DNA of 64,000 nt, taken from positions 62,001-126,000 of the forward strand of contig DAOQSN010000001.1 in the NCBI GenBank assembly GCA_035356615.1, read 5' to 3'. The DNA is from JAKQDH01 sp029558835. Its GTDB lineage: Bacteria > Planctomycetota > Phycisphaerae > UBA1845. This document shows, in pieces, positions 17,277-25,337 of the stretch (position 1 is the stretch's first letter; every line of letters begins with the position of its first letter). Position numbers and translations under genes: made by a program. Under the pieces are notes generated by a model. It did not search any database, had not been told where the DNA came from, and saw only the letters and a list, made by a program, of their open reading frames with translations.

Positions 17277-17310
17277 ATGGCCATAATACCATGGAATGCC
17301 CGTCGGTCAA
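17268..17310 (-). promoter_or_regulatory. ars promoter with palindromic operator
   Basis: On the minus strand, -35 TTGACC (17305-17310), a 16-bp spacer and -10 TATTAT (17283-17288). A perfect 18-bp palindrome TATGGCCATATGGCCATA (17268-17285) overlaps the -10 and the ATG of arsR, the usual place for autorepression by ArsR proteins. The predicted transcription start, seven bases after the -10, is the A of the start codon. Confidence 0.75.
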
Positions 17311-17380
17311 GCGTCGGCAACGATGAGGTTACCTCGCCGTGACGCGCCCGAGCTGAGGGCGCAACGCCTCTCTATCAGCG

Positions 17381-17467
17381 TGCGCGATTCCGCGCCACCA
17401 TCGAGCCGCGGGCTTCAGCCCGCGCGGTGCGACGCGACTCTGAGCGGCGCAAGATCGCGCACGGTCG
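17381..17467. repeat. 87-bp GC-rich hairpin repeat, copy 1
   Basis: Begins TGCGCGATTCCGCG, contains the hairpin CGCGGGCT-TC-AGCCCGCG (17407-17424) and ends GCGCACGGTCG, an inverted match to its start. A second copy is at 57334-57420. No coding role seen. Confidence 0.7.
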
Positions 17468-17567
17468 TTTCAAGGCAGGCAGCGAGGTAGCAGGCTGGCA
17501 CCACGCCCACCACCCACAAGGGTGCGGCTTGCTTGGCGAGTGGCACCACGCCGGGTACCGTGCCGGG

Positions 17568-18029
17568 GTGAGCGATGGCGATCATCTCGATGACGCGGGC
17601 ATCCCGGAGGATCGATATCCGATCCGGTGTGCTCATTGCGGTCAGGAGCTGCCCGGCCTGGGTCCCCGCGGCCGGTGCCCCGCGTGCGGCACCGAGTTCG
17701 ACCGCGCCCAGAGCCTCTGGGACACGTATGGACCCGAGGCGTTTGCCAATCCGCCGCTGACGGCGGAGGAACAGGCCGACGGTACGATCGCGTCACCGCT
17801 GATCGCCGGTCTGTTGTTCGCCCTGGTGCTCATCGTGGCCCTGCCGATCGGCTGGGCGATGTGGCTGCTGCTGTTCGGCGCGTTCGACTACAGGGGCGGC
17901 CTGGTCACGTGGCTGGTGATCGCGGCCATCCTGGAGTGGCTCTTGGTGGTGCGTCTGCGTGAGAGGCGGCGTTCCAGCAGCAACGAACAAGGCGACCGGA
18001 CTGGGGATGACGGCGGGTCGCCGGATTAG
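17568..18029 (+). CDS. zinc-ribbon membrane protein, function unknown
   Basis: A predicted protein of 153 residues from the GTG at 17568. Two CxxC pairs (CAHCGQ and CPACGTEF) form a zinc ribbon near the N-terminus. It is followed by an acidic stretch, two closely spaced membrane helices (about 80-105 and 115-135) and a charged hydrophilic tail. Similar zinc-ribbon plus two-helix proteins are common planctomycete hypotheticals. The start is uncertain: no ribosome binding site is obvious and the frame is open upstream to 17427 through a dispersed repeat. No functional link to its neighbours is visible. Confidence 0.6.
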   Translation: MSDGDHLDDAGIPEDRYPIRCAHCGQELPGLGPRGRCPACGTEFDRAQSLWDTYGPEAFANPPLTAEEQADGTIASPLIAGLLFALVLIVALPIGWAMWLLLFGAFDYRGGLVTWLVIAAILEWLLVVRLRERRRSSSNEQGDRTGDDGGSPD

Positions 18030-18384
18030 ACGCTGCAACTTACCTAACTTTCCCAATCCAACCGGCTGGATCGGCGCGACACGCCGACCTAATCTTCCGG
18101 CAGCTCGTTGCGCGGAAGGCCACCACGTCCGTCGCCTCATGAAAGCAAACCCCCGCACCCGACTGTTACAGGGCGCGTATAATCTCCGGGCGGGCGTGGC
18201 GCGCCGACTTGGAGTACCTCGCCACGGCGCCCCCGAAGGCCGAGAAGCGGGCTTTGCGGAGCGCGAGGTGCGGGCCCGCGCCGTGCGGGTTCCTGCATTG
18301 TGCCACTCATCTGTGAATACGGGTCGTTTGGCAGACGAACTGGGCTGCGTTGACGGGCTCCGAATCGTATAATGGTGTGACGTG
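18030..18384. promoter_or_regulatory. intergenic region before rlmN
   Basis: A 355-bp gap. Two TATAAT hexamers are visible, at 18179-18184 and 18368-18373. The second lies 9-12 bases before the rlmN start codons but has no good -35 at 16-18 bp (TTGACG at 18350 is only 12 bp away). No gene was recognised. Confidence 0.35.
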
Positions 18385-19500
18385 ATGATCGAGGTGCATC
18401 CAGACCGACGCGTGCCGGTGGCAGCCAAGGCTCTGTTCGACCACACCCTTGACTCGCTGGGATCGCTGTTGGCCGACTGGAACGAGCCCACCTATCGCGC
18501 CCGGCAGGTTATGGAGTGGGTCTACCGGCACGGGGCCGAGGCCTACACTGACATGACGAACGTGCCGCGCCGCCTCCGGGAGAAGCTCTCGGTCGCGGCG
18601 CCCATCTTCGAAGGCCAGATTCTCCGCAAGTCCGACTCGGACGATGGCACCGTGAAGCTCCTGCTCGGCTGGGCGGACGGGGGCAACAGCGAGTGCGTCA
18701 TGATCCCCGACGAGGAGCGGCGGACCGCCTGCGTCTCGACGCAGGTGGGCTGCCCGGTGGGGTGCAGCTTCTGTGCGAGCGGGCTCGATGGCCTGCAACG
18801 GCAGCTTTCGGCCGGGCAGATGGTCGAGCAGGTCATGCGGATTCGCCGCTTGTGCGAGCCGGAGGACCGCCTCTCGAACGTTGTCTTCATGGGCACGGGC
18901 GAGCCGCTGGCCAACTACGACGCGACGCTGGCGGCCGTGCGGACCATCAACGCCCCTTGGGGGATGCAGATCGGGGCCCGCAAAATCACGATCAGCACGG
19001 TCGGGCTGCCGGCCCAGATGCGGAAGCTGGCTGACGAGCAGTTGCAGGTGACCCTGGCGCTCTCCCTGCACGCTCCGAACGACGAACTACGCCGCCAGAT
19101 CATTCCCTGGGCAAGCCGGGTAACGATCGAGGAACTGGTCGAGGCGGCCCGGTACTACTTCGACCGGACCGGGCGGGAGATCACCATCGAGTACGTGCTG
19201 CTGGGCGACGTGAACGACCGGCCGCAGCATGCCGAGGAGCTGGCGGCCGTGTGCCACCGGATGCGCAGCAATGTCAACCTGATCGTCTATAACCCCGTTC
19301 CGGGGCTGGATTTCCAGCGGCCGGCACCCCGGGTGGCCGAGCGGTTCCTGGATTCCCTGCGTGCCCACGGGGTCAACACCCATCTGCGTCGCAGCCGGGG
19401 TCTGGACGTGGACGCCGCCTGCGGACAACTCCGCCGGCAGGTGCCCCAGGTCCAGCGGGCCAGGACGGCCGTGGCGACCAAGCCGATGACCTCCCCTTAG
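18385..19500 (+). CDS. rlmN: 23S rRNA/tRNA adenine-C2 methyltransferase
   Basis: Radical-SAM enzyme (371 residues) that makes 2-methyladenosine at A2503 of 23S rRNA and A37 of some tRNAs. The iron-sulfur motif is CPVGCSFC near residue 122; the second catalytic cysteine is in DVDAACGQL near the C-terminus; MGTGEPLANYD is another family signature. The ATG at 18385 and a GTG one codon earlier both lack a ribosome binding site. With a TATAAT ending at 18373, the transcript may start almost on the start codon, as for arsR. Confidence 0.93.
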   Translation: MIEVHPDRRVPVAAKALFDHTLDSLGSLLADWNEPTYRARQVMEWVYRHGAEAYTDMTNVPRRLREKLSVAAPIFEGQILRKSDSDDGTVKLLLGWADGGNSECVMIPDEERRTACVSTQVGCPVGCSFCASGLDGLQRQLSAGQMVEQVMRIRRLCEPEDRLSNVVFMGTGEPLANYDATLAAVRTINAPWGMQIGARKITISTVGLPAQMRKLADEQLQVTLALSLHAPNDELRRQIIPWASRVTIEELVEAARYYFDRTGREITIEYVLLGDVNDRPQHAEELAAVCHRMRSNVNLIVYNPVPGLDFQRPAPRVAERFLDSLRAHGVNTHLRRSRGLDVDAACGQLRRQVPQVQRARTAVATKPMTSP

Positions 19501-19608
19501 CGGACGTTCCCACGAGACAGGTCGGTGGGGCTGTACCTGCCCGCGGCGGTAATCGCGGCGGTCCATGTTTGCGCGTTCGCGGCGCGCGGGTCCGTGTCGT
19601 AGCCGCCC

Positions 19609-19625
19609 GGCGGGTGGAACCCGCC
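19609..19625. terminator. GC hairpin between rlmN and kdsB
   Basis: GGCGGGT-GGA-ACCCGCC, a perfect 7-bp stem 109 bases after the rlmN stop and before the kdsB promoter. There is no T-run, so a role as terminator is possible but unproven; the string is also typical of dispersed repeats. Confidence 0.3.
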
Positions 19626-19670
19626 CTACGAGCCAGGGCGTGTGCCCGCGCCCCGGGGGCGCGAGCGGTT

Positions 19671-19699
19671 TTGACAGGTAGCCGACCGGCCGGTATATT
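19671..19699 (+). promoter_or_regulatory. sigma-70-type promoter of kdsB
   Basis: TTGACA (19671-19676), 17-bp spacer, TATATT (19694-19699). It lies about 45 bases upstream of the kdsB start codon and is one of the best consensus promoters in the window. Confidence 0.75.
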
Positions 19700-19749
19700 C
19701 GGCGCGTGACTGCCCACCTGACACGCAAGTTGATCGTGGAGGGGCGGCG

Positions 19750-20577
19750 GTGACCACGATCGCGGTCATCCCGGCCCGCTTCGCCTCGACGCGATTCCCC
19801 GGGAAGCCTCTCGCCTCACAGACCGGTAAATACCTGATCCAGCACGTGTGGGAACAGGCGCGGGCCGCTCGGCGCATCGATCGCGTCATCGTGGCCACGG
19901 ACGACGAGCGCATCGCCACCGCGGTGCGTTCGTTCGGTGGGGAGGTGTGGCTGACGGCGGCCGACCACCCGTCCGGCACCAGCCGGGTGCTGGAGGTCGT
20001 CGGTGCGCTACGCCTTGCGGACCGCGACGTGGTCCTGAACGTCCAGGGGGACGAACCCGAGTTGGCACCGGCCGTGCTGGACCAACTGGTCAGTTGCCTG
20101 GAGCAGGGCGAAACCGAGGTGGGCATTGCCACGCTGGCGGCACGGTTCGCCGAAGACGGCCCGCGCGACGGCGCAGGATCGCCGGCCGATCCGAACTGCG
20201 TCAAAGTCGTGGTGGATGCCCGGGGTCGGGCGCTGTACTTCTCCCGAAGTCTGATTCCCTATCCGCGCGCCACGGGCGGGCGGGTGGACCGGCCGTCGCG
20301 GTGGCTGTTGCACCTGGGGGTCTATGCCTTCCGCGCAGGGACGCTGCACTCGATTGGGACCCTTGCCGGCAGTGGCGACCTGGACGCGACGGAAAGCCTG
20401 GAGCAGCTTCGGTGGCTGCAGAGCGGCTTGGAGATCGGCGTGCTGCGCGTGGACCACGCCTTTGTGGGCATTGACACGCCGGAGGACTATGCGGCGTTTG
20501 TGGCACGCGGGCGCGGGCGCGCCGGCGAGGTTGGCGGGCAGGGTCGCGGCGTGGACGCCGCGACGTGCGCCGAGTAG
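19750..20577 (+). CDS. kdsB: CMP-Kdo synthetase
   Basis: 3-deoxy-manno-octulosonate cytidylyltransferase, 275 residues; it activates Kdo with CTP for lipopolysaccharide core synthesis, which implies an LPS-type outer membrane. Family motifs: IPARFASTRFPGKPL at the N-terminus, VIVATDDERIA, and VLNVQGDEPEL. The start is a GTG at 19750 with GGAGGGG seven bases upstream. The enzyme is usually about 250 residues, so the Gly/Arg-rich tail is extra. It is followed by the CTP-producing enzyme pyrG, which supplies its co-substrate, though a repeat and a 338-bp gap separate them. Confidence 0.93.
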   Translation: MTTIAVIPARFASTRFPGKPLASQTGKYLIQHVWEQARAARRIDRVIVATDDERIATAVRSFGGEVWLTAADHPSGTSRVLEVVGALRLADRDVVLNVQGDEPELAPAVLDQLVSCLEQGETEVGIATLAARFAEDGPRDGAGSPADPNCVKVVVDARGRALYFSRSLIPYPRATGGRVDRPSRWLLHLGVYAFRAGTLHSIGTLAGSGDLDATESLEQLRWLQSGLEIGVLRVDHAFVGIDTPEDYAAFVARGRGRAGEVGGQGRGVDAATCAE

Positions 20578-20583
20578 GGCCGC

Positions 20584-20739
20584 GCGAATGGGAAACAGGG
20601 AGGGTGGCATGCCCAAGCCGAAGGCACCGGCATGCCGTTGCAGTCGGCAGCGTCAGGCACGTAAGAGAGCATGGCGGCGCTGCGCTTGGCCATGCCACCC
20701 TGGCCGCGCTGTCGGCTTCCCTCTTGTGTGGAGCTGTTG
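20584..20739. repeat. 'GGTGGCATG' inverted-repeat element, inverted copy
   Basis: Starts seven bases behind the kdsB stop codon. It has the terminal strings GGTGGCATGCCCAAGCCGAA and GCGCTTGGCCATGCCACC, and outer arms related to AAATGGGAAAC and GTGTGGAGCTGTT. Its orientation is opposite to the copies at 22722 and 49383. Confidence 0.8.
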
Positions 20740-20916
20740 ACGACGCCTGAGCGGAGCTAGCGGGCTTGAGGCGGGTCCTCGGATGCGGCGGTGCGACTCG
20801 GGGGCGTGGTCGGTCCGCTTGCTGACGGTCGCGGTTCGGATCGGCTCCGGATCGCGTTGGGTGATGTACTTGTTCGACAGGTTCGTGGCTAAAGTGCAGG
20901 AGGAGTGTGCACGCTT
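20740..20916. repeat. pyrG leader with 28-bp repeat copy
   Basis: Positions 20815-20842 carry the second copy of the 28-bp repeat seen at 14981 (CCGCTTGCTGACGGTCGCGG then TTCGGATC). The rest is the pyrG leader, ending in AGGAGGAG at 20898-20905. No clear promoter pair was found. Confidence 0.55.
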
Positions 20917-22725
20917 ATGAACTCTGAGGAGATGCTGGCCAATCTGGGGCAGACATCGGACGACACGGAGTTCTTCACGCCGATGCCACCGGGGTACGTC
21001 CCCGGGCGCAGCAAGTACGTGGTGGTGTTCGGCACGGTGATGAGCGGGTTGGGGAAGGGAATCTTCTCGAGCTCGCTGGCCAAGATTCTGCAGGACAAGG
21101 GTCTGGTCGTCGCGCCGATCAAGCTGGAGGGATACCTTAACCGCGACAGCGGCACGCTGAACCCGTTGCGTCACGGCGAGGTGTTCGTACTGGATGACGG
21201 GATCGAGTGCGACATGGACTTAGGGACTTACGAGCGCATGCTCGACCAGGACCTGTCGCGGCTGAACTTTGCCACCAGCGGGCAGATTTTCTCCTCCGTG
21301 CTGGAGAAGGAGCGTGCCGGCGCCTACCTGGGCCGCGACGTGCAGATGATCCCGCACGTAACCGGCGAGGTGAAACTGCGGTTGCGGAAGCTGGCGCAGG
21401 CGGCGGAGGCGGACGTCGTCTTCGTCGAGATCGGCGGCACGGTGGGCGACGTGGAGAACGCCTACTTCATCGAGGCCGTGCGCGAGATGTCCTACGAGGA
21501 GGGCGTGGGCAACTTCTGCTTCGTGGCCCTGACCTACATCGTGGAGCCGCAGATTCTCGGGGAGCAGAAGTCCAAGCCGGCGCAGCTCAATCTGAAGCTG
21601 CTCAACGCGGCCGGCATTCACCCGCACATCATCGCCTGCCGGGCGAGCGTGCCGGTGACGCGCAAGGTGCGGGAGAAGATCGCGCTGTACGCCACGGTGC
21701 CGACGGAGCGCGTGTTCTCCATGCATGATTGTGAGAGTGTGTACATTGTGCCGGAGATGCTGCGCGGGGCGGGGATCGACGCGGCCGTGCTGGAACTGCT
21801 GGGCCTGCCGGAACGCGGCCCGTCGGATGCGGAGCGGGCCGCGCGGGCGGCATGGAACCAGTACATCACCCGGCTGCGCGAGGCGCGGCAGGCGGTGACG
21901 ATCGGCATCATCGGCAAGTACACGTCCGTGCGTGACAGCTATGCCAGCATCATCCAGGCGCTGGAGCACGCGGGCACGTACCTGGGGGCGAAGGTGCAGC
22001 TTACCTGGGTGGACAGCAGCGACCTGACCGACGCCACCGCGCAGGAGCGCCTGGCCGGCATTCACGGGGTGATCGTGCCGGGCGGGTTCGGGGTGCGCGG
22101 GGCGGAGGGCAAGATCACGTGCATCCGGCACGTGCGCGAGCGGGGCATTCCGTACCTGGGCATCTGCTACGGGATGCAGCTCGCCGTGATTGAGTTTGCC
22201 CGGCACGTGTGCGGGCTTCAGGATGCCAACAGCACGGAGATCGCGCGGCACTGTGCCCATCCGGTCATCGACATTCTGCCGGAGCAGAAGAAGATTGAGG
22301 GATTGGGCGGCAACATGCGCCTGGGTGGGCAGGATATGGTATTAACGCCCGGCAGTCAGGCGTGCGAACTGTTTGGCGGCGCCGAGCGCATCCGCCTGCG
22401 CTTCCGCCATCGTTATGAGGTCAACCCCGAGTACGTGCCGCTGATGGAGAGGCACGGCATGCGCTTTAGCGGGCGCAGTCCGCAGCATCCGATCATGCAG
22501 ATTCTGGAGTTGCCGGCGGCGCAGCACCCGTACTTCCTGGCGACCCAGTCCCATCCCGAGCTGAGCAGCCGCCCCGCCCACGCGCAGCCGCTGTTCGTCG
22601 GCTTGGTCCGGGCCGCGCTGATCTACGCCGGCGTCCCGGCGGACGCCCTGCCGCCATCACCAGCGCCCCCCCCGCGTCCGAAGCAGCCTGACCCTGATGC
22701 GACCCCGGCGGTGCGGACGTGCTAA
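20917..22725 (+). CDS. pyrG: CTP synthase, divergent form
   Basis: A 602-residue enzyme that aminates UTP to CTP with glutamine as ammonia donor. The C-terminal glutamine amidotransferase domain is complete: Cys in YLGICYGMQLA, His and Glu in QSHPELSS. The N-terminal synthetase domain is recognisable (SGLGKGIFSSSLA, HGEVFVLDDGIECDMDLG, VEIGGTVGDVE) but unlike the usual sequence. FVTGGVVSSLGKG is replaced by VVFGTVMSGLGKG, and KLDPYINVDPGTM by KLEGYLNRDSGTL. About 30 extra residues precede the domain and a Pro-rich tail ends it. ATG at 20917 lies 11 bases after AGGAGGAG. A paralogue with a changed role cannot be excluded. Confidence 0.88.
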   Translation: MNSEEMLANLGQTSDDTEFFTPMPPGYVPGRSKYVVVFGTVMSGLGKGIFSSSLAKILQDKGLVVAPIKLEGYLNRDSGTLNPLRHGEVFVLDDGIECDMDLGTYERMLDQDLSRLNFATSGQIFSSVLEKERAGAYLGRDVQMIPHVTGEVKLRLRKLAQAAEADVVFVEIGGTVGDVENAYFIEAVREMSYEEGVGNFCFVALTYIVEPQILGEQKSKPAQLNLKLLNAAGIHPHIIACRASVPVTRKVREKIALYATVPTERVFSMHDCESVYIVPEMLRGAGIDAAVLELLGLPERGPSDAERAARAAWNQYITRLREARQAVTIGIIGKYTSVRDSYASIIQALEHAGTYLGAKVQLTWVDSSDLTDATAQERLAGIHGVIVPGGFGVRGAEGKITCIRHVRERGIPYLGICYGMQLAVIEFARHVCGLQDANSTEIARHCAHPVIDILPEQKKIEGLGGNMRLGGQDMVLTPGSQACELFGGAERIRLRFRHRYEVNPEYVPLMERHGMRFSGRSPQHPIMQILELPAAQHPYFLATQSHPELSSRPAHAQPLFVGLVRAALIYAGVPADALPPSPAPPPRPKQPDPDATPAVRTC

Positions 22726-22896
22726 ACAGCTCTACACAAATGGGGAATCGGCACTCCGACGGCGGTGGCATGGTTAAGCGCAGCGCCGCCGTGCCCTCCA
22801 GGCGGCGGGTGCGAGCGTCGCCGCAACATGCCGGCGCTCGCCTGCGGCGAGCTTGGGCATGCCACCCTGGTTTCTCCTTGGTGTGGTCCTGTGCAG
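22722..22896. repeat. 'GGTGGCATG' inverted-repeat element, full copy
   Basis: About 175 bp starting at the pyrG stop codon. The outer arms CTAAACAGCTCTACACAAAT and TTGGTGTGGTCCTGTGCAG are imperfect inverted repeats; the inner arms are GGTGGCATGGTTAAGCG and CTTGGGCATGCCACCC. It lies in an open frame with the following esterase and may have supplied its present start region. Confidence 0.8.
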
Positions 22897-24437
22897 CCCT
22901 GTGGTGCGTGATAAGCGGTGGCTCTGCGACTCCGCTGCACGCGGACGTGCGTCTCCCGCGCGTTATCGGTGACCACATGGTGTTGCAGCGCGACATGGCG
23001 CTTCCCATCTGGGGCTGGGCTGATCCGGCGGAAGAGGTGACCGTCACCCTCGACGGACACTCCGTGAAGACAACCGCCGACGCGGCCGGACGCTGGCTCG
23101 TGAAGCTGCCCGCCCTGGCGGCCGGCGGCCCGCACGACCTGGTCGTGGAGGGTCACAACCGCATCAAACTCGAGGACGTCCTGATCGGTGAGGTCTGGCT
23201 GTGCTCCGGGCAGTCGAACATGGAGATGGGCGTCGGGGTCGCCATGAACGCGGCCGCGGAGGTCGCGGCGGCCGACTACCCGGGCATCCGCCTCCTGGAG
23301 CTTCCCCACCGACCGGCCGGCGAACCGGCGGACGACATCGACGTAACCTGGCGGGTATGCAGTCCCCAGACGATCGCCGATGGCTGGTGGGGCGGTTTCT
23401 CGGCCGTCGCGTATTACTTCGGGCGCGAGGTGCACCGGGAACTGAAGGTCCCGGTGGGGTTGATCGACACTTCGTGGGGTGGCACCGACATTGGCCCCTG
23501 GACGCCGCCGTGCGGCTTCGCGGCCGTGCCGACCCTGCGGCAGGTGGTCAGCGACGTGGAGCGGAAGGGCAGCCAGTACAGGTCCGTCGATCTACCCGCG
23601 CGGCTGAGCGAGATCGAGCACTGGGTTGCCGACACGCGCACGGCCCTGTCCCAGGGGAAGCCGCTGCCGCCTGCACCCGACTGGCCGAGACATCCGCTGG
23701 CCAGCGAGCGCGAACCAACCGGGCTGTTCAACGGCATGATCCAGCCGTTGGTGCCTTTCGCCATTCGGGGAGCGCTGTGGTACCAGGGCGAGGCCAATGT
23801 GTATCCTGACGACGGGCCGCTGTACGTGGAGAAGATGAAGGCGCTCATCGGCGGCTGGCGCCAGGTCTGGGGGCAAGGCGACTTCCCCTTCTACTTCGTG
23901 CAGATCGCGCCTTTTGACTACGCGCTGCACCGTCCTGACCTCAAGCCCGAGCAGATGCTGCGCATCTGCGAGGCGCAGCGTGCTGCCCTGCAGATTCCCC
24001 ATACCGGCATGGTGGTGACGAGCGACATCGGCAATTGCCGTGACATCCATCCCGAGAACAAGCAGGAGGTGGGCCGGCGGCTGTCGCTGTGGGCGCTCGC
24101 GAAGACGTACGGGCGCGAGCAACTGTTGTGCTCGGGGCCGCTCTACCGGTCGATGGCCATCGAGAAAGGCGGCATCCGCGTTCACTTCGACTACGTCGGC
24201 GGCGGGTTGACCACGCGCGACGGACAGCCGCCGAACTGGTTCGAGATTGCCGGGCGCGAGGGGAAGTTCGTCCCGGCCGACGCCCGCATCGACGGTGAAA
24301 CCGTGCTGGTATCGAGCGCGCAGGTCACCGACCCGGTGGCGGTTCGCTATGCATGGTCCATGTGCCCGGAGCCGCTGCCGAACCTGACGAACAGAGAAGG
24401 ACTACCCGCCTCGTCGTTCTGCACTCCGGGACCCTGA
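22881..24437 (+). CDS. sialate O-acetylesterase family protein
   Basis: A secreted SGNH-type carbohydrate acetylesterase of about 518 residues. Ser is in WLCSGQSNMEMGVG, the second block is GALWYQGEANVYPDDGP, and the catalytic Asp/His is in RDIHPENKQEVGRRL. An N-terminal beta-sandwich domain (LPRVIGDHMVLQRD onward) precedes the catalytic part, as usual. The start is uncertain. The frame is open back to 22719, but everything before about 22890 is repeat DNA, so I give the GTG at 22881, which yields a hydrophobic leader. It probably removes O-acetyl groups from polysaccharide sugars. Confidence 0.8.
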   Translation: MWSCAALWCVISGGSATPLHADVRLPRVIGDHMVLQRDMALPIWGWADPAEEVTVTLDGHSVKTTADAAGRWLVKLPALAAGGPHDLVVEGHNRIKLEDVLIGEVWLCSGQSNMEMGVGVAMNAAAEVAAADYPGIRLLELPHRPAGEPADDIDVTWRVCSPQTIADGWWGGFSAVAYYFGREVHRELKVPVGLIDTSWGGTDIGPWTPPCGFAAVPTLRQVVSDVERKGSQYRSVDLPARLSEIEHWVADTRTALSQGKPLPPAPDWPRHPLASEREPTGLFNGMIQPLVPFAIRGALWYQGEANVYPDDGPLYVEKMKALIGGWRQVWGQGDFPFYFVQIAPFDYALHRPDLKPEQMLRICEAQRAALQIPHTGMVVTSDIGNCRDIHPENKQEVGRRLSLWALAKTYGREQLLCSGPLYRSMAIEKGGIRVHFDYVGGGLTTRDGQPPNWFEIAGREGKFVPADARIDGETVLVSSAQVTDPVAVRYAWSMCPEPLPNLTNREGLPASSFCTPGP

Positions 24438-24576
24438 CAATCCCGTGCCGGCGCAGCCCACCGGCTTCAGACGGTGTCGCAGCGCGTGCCCTGAGCACAT
24501 GGCACGCCGAGTCGACGCGTCAACCCGTTAAGTGGCTGTGCGCCGCACGAAGGCTCGCAGTGGAACAAGTGGGTGC

Positions 24577-24979
24577 AGAACCGCCAAGCCGCTGCCCGAA
24601 GGCCTCAACGTCGAAGCCCTCGCGGCCGCGACCGCGGCGCGCTGAGGCACCTTGCTCGTACCAGTCGTTATCCTGCCGGCCTGGTCCGGGCCGCCCTGAT
24701 CTGCGCCGGCATTCCCGCCAGCGCACTGCCGCCGCTGCCCGCACCCGCGCCGCGCCCCAAGCAACCTGACCCCAAGGCCACCCCGGCCGGGCGAACGTGC
24801 TGAACTGGCGCGTCGGATCGTGGGGCAGTCGTCCGAACCGCCGCTGGGTTTCGGCTGGACCCACACCGGCCACAGGGAGGTTTCGGGGTTGCAGCGCCTA
24901 CCCGACGTGCAGAACCGCCAGGCTACTGCCCGAAGGCCCCAACCCCGAAGCCCTCGCAGCCGAGACCGCGGTGCGGTGA
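24577..24979. repeat. direct repeat pair of about 70 bp
   Basis: GCAGAACCGCCAAGCCGCTG at 24577 recurs as GCAGAACCGCCAGGCTACTG at 24911. Both continue with CCCGAAGGCC, a few differing bases, CGAAGCCCTCGC and GACCGCGG. In one frame both read as the end of a protein (LPEGLNVEALAAATAAR and LPEGPNPEALAAETAVR, then stop), so they may be two remnants of one lost gene family. Confidence 0.6.
24678..24803 (+). pseudogene. duplicated 3' end of pyrG
   Basis: Forty-one codons plus stop that repeat the last 41 codons of pyrG (22600-22725). By eye 33 of 40 compared residues are the same, including LVRAALI, APRPKQPDP and the final RTC-stop. Nothing upstream of it resembles pyrG. It is a remnant of a duplication or of an insertion that split the original end from the gene, now nearly 2 kb downstream. 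Confidence 0.75.
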
Positions 24980-25109
24980 GCCCGGGGTCGCTCACGCCGG
25001 GATGGGTGCCGCGCCGGTAACTGCTGGGCCGCCCAATCGCGCCTTGGTCAATCACGCCAAGACAGAGGGCGTACGGGTCGTGTTGTCCAGCGAGGGCACT
25101 TCGCTGTGA

Positions 25110-25139
25110 TTGACGTGCCGCGTCCGGCGGCGCTAGAAT
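25110..25139 (+). promoter_or_regulatory. promoter of the GHKL/Dcm/Vsr operon
   Basis: TTGACG (25110-25115), 18-bp spacer, TAGAAT (25134-25139). Predicted leader of about 190 bases to the ATG at 25338. It is the only good promoter before the three overlapping genes. Confidence 0.6.
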
Positions 25140-25337
25140 CGGGGATTGAGACGGGAGTGCGCGTCGGGGGGAGCTGGAGCGGGCAGACAAGGCACCCTGA
25201 TGACCAGTGAAGCTCTGACGGGGCATCCTTCGCTATCCTCCCGCCGATGCTGGCAAGGGGAGTTCTCTTCGGGGGATGGGGGCGAGACCGCGGGCGGCGC
25301 GCCCGCAGCGTGACGCGTGCGCAGGAAGGCAGACCAA

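Larger units (their letters stand above)
24438..25337. other. decayed intergenic region
   Basis: About 900 bp without an intact gene. It holds a copied pyrG tail (24678-24803), a duplicated segment of about 70 bp (24577-24647 and 24911-24979) and the promoter of the restriction operon (25110-25139). The patchwork suggests past insertions, duplications and deletions at the border of the restriction island. Confidence 0.6.

Noticed and set aside
18350..18373. TTGACG and TATAAT before rlmN as a full promoter
   Set aside because: The spacing of 12 bp is too short for sigma-70; only the -10 is kept as a weak hint.
22719..22880. N-terminal extension of the sialate O-acetylesterase back to 22719
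   Set aside because: The stretch is repeat element DNA; the family's sequence begins only after about 22930.
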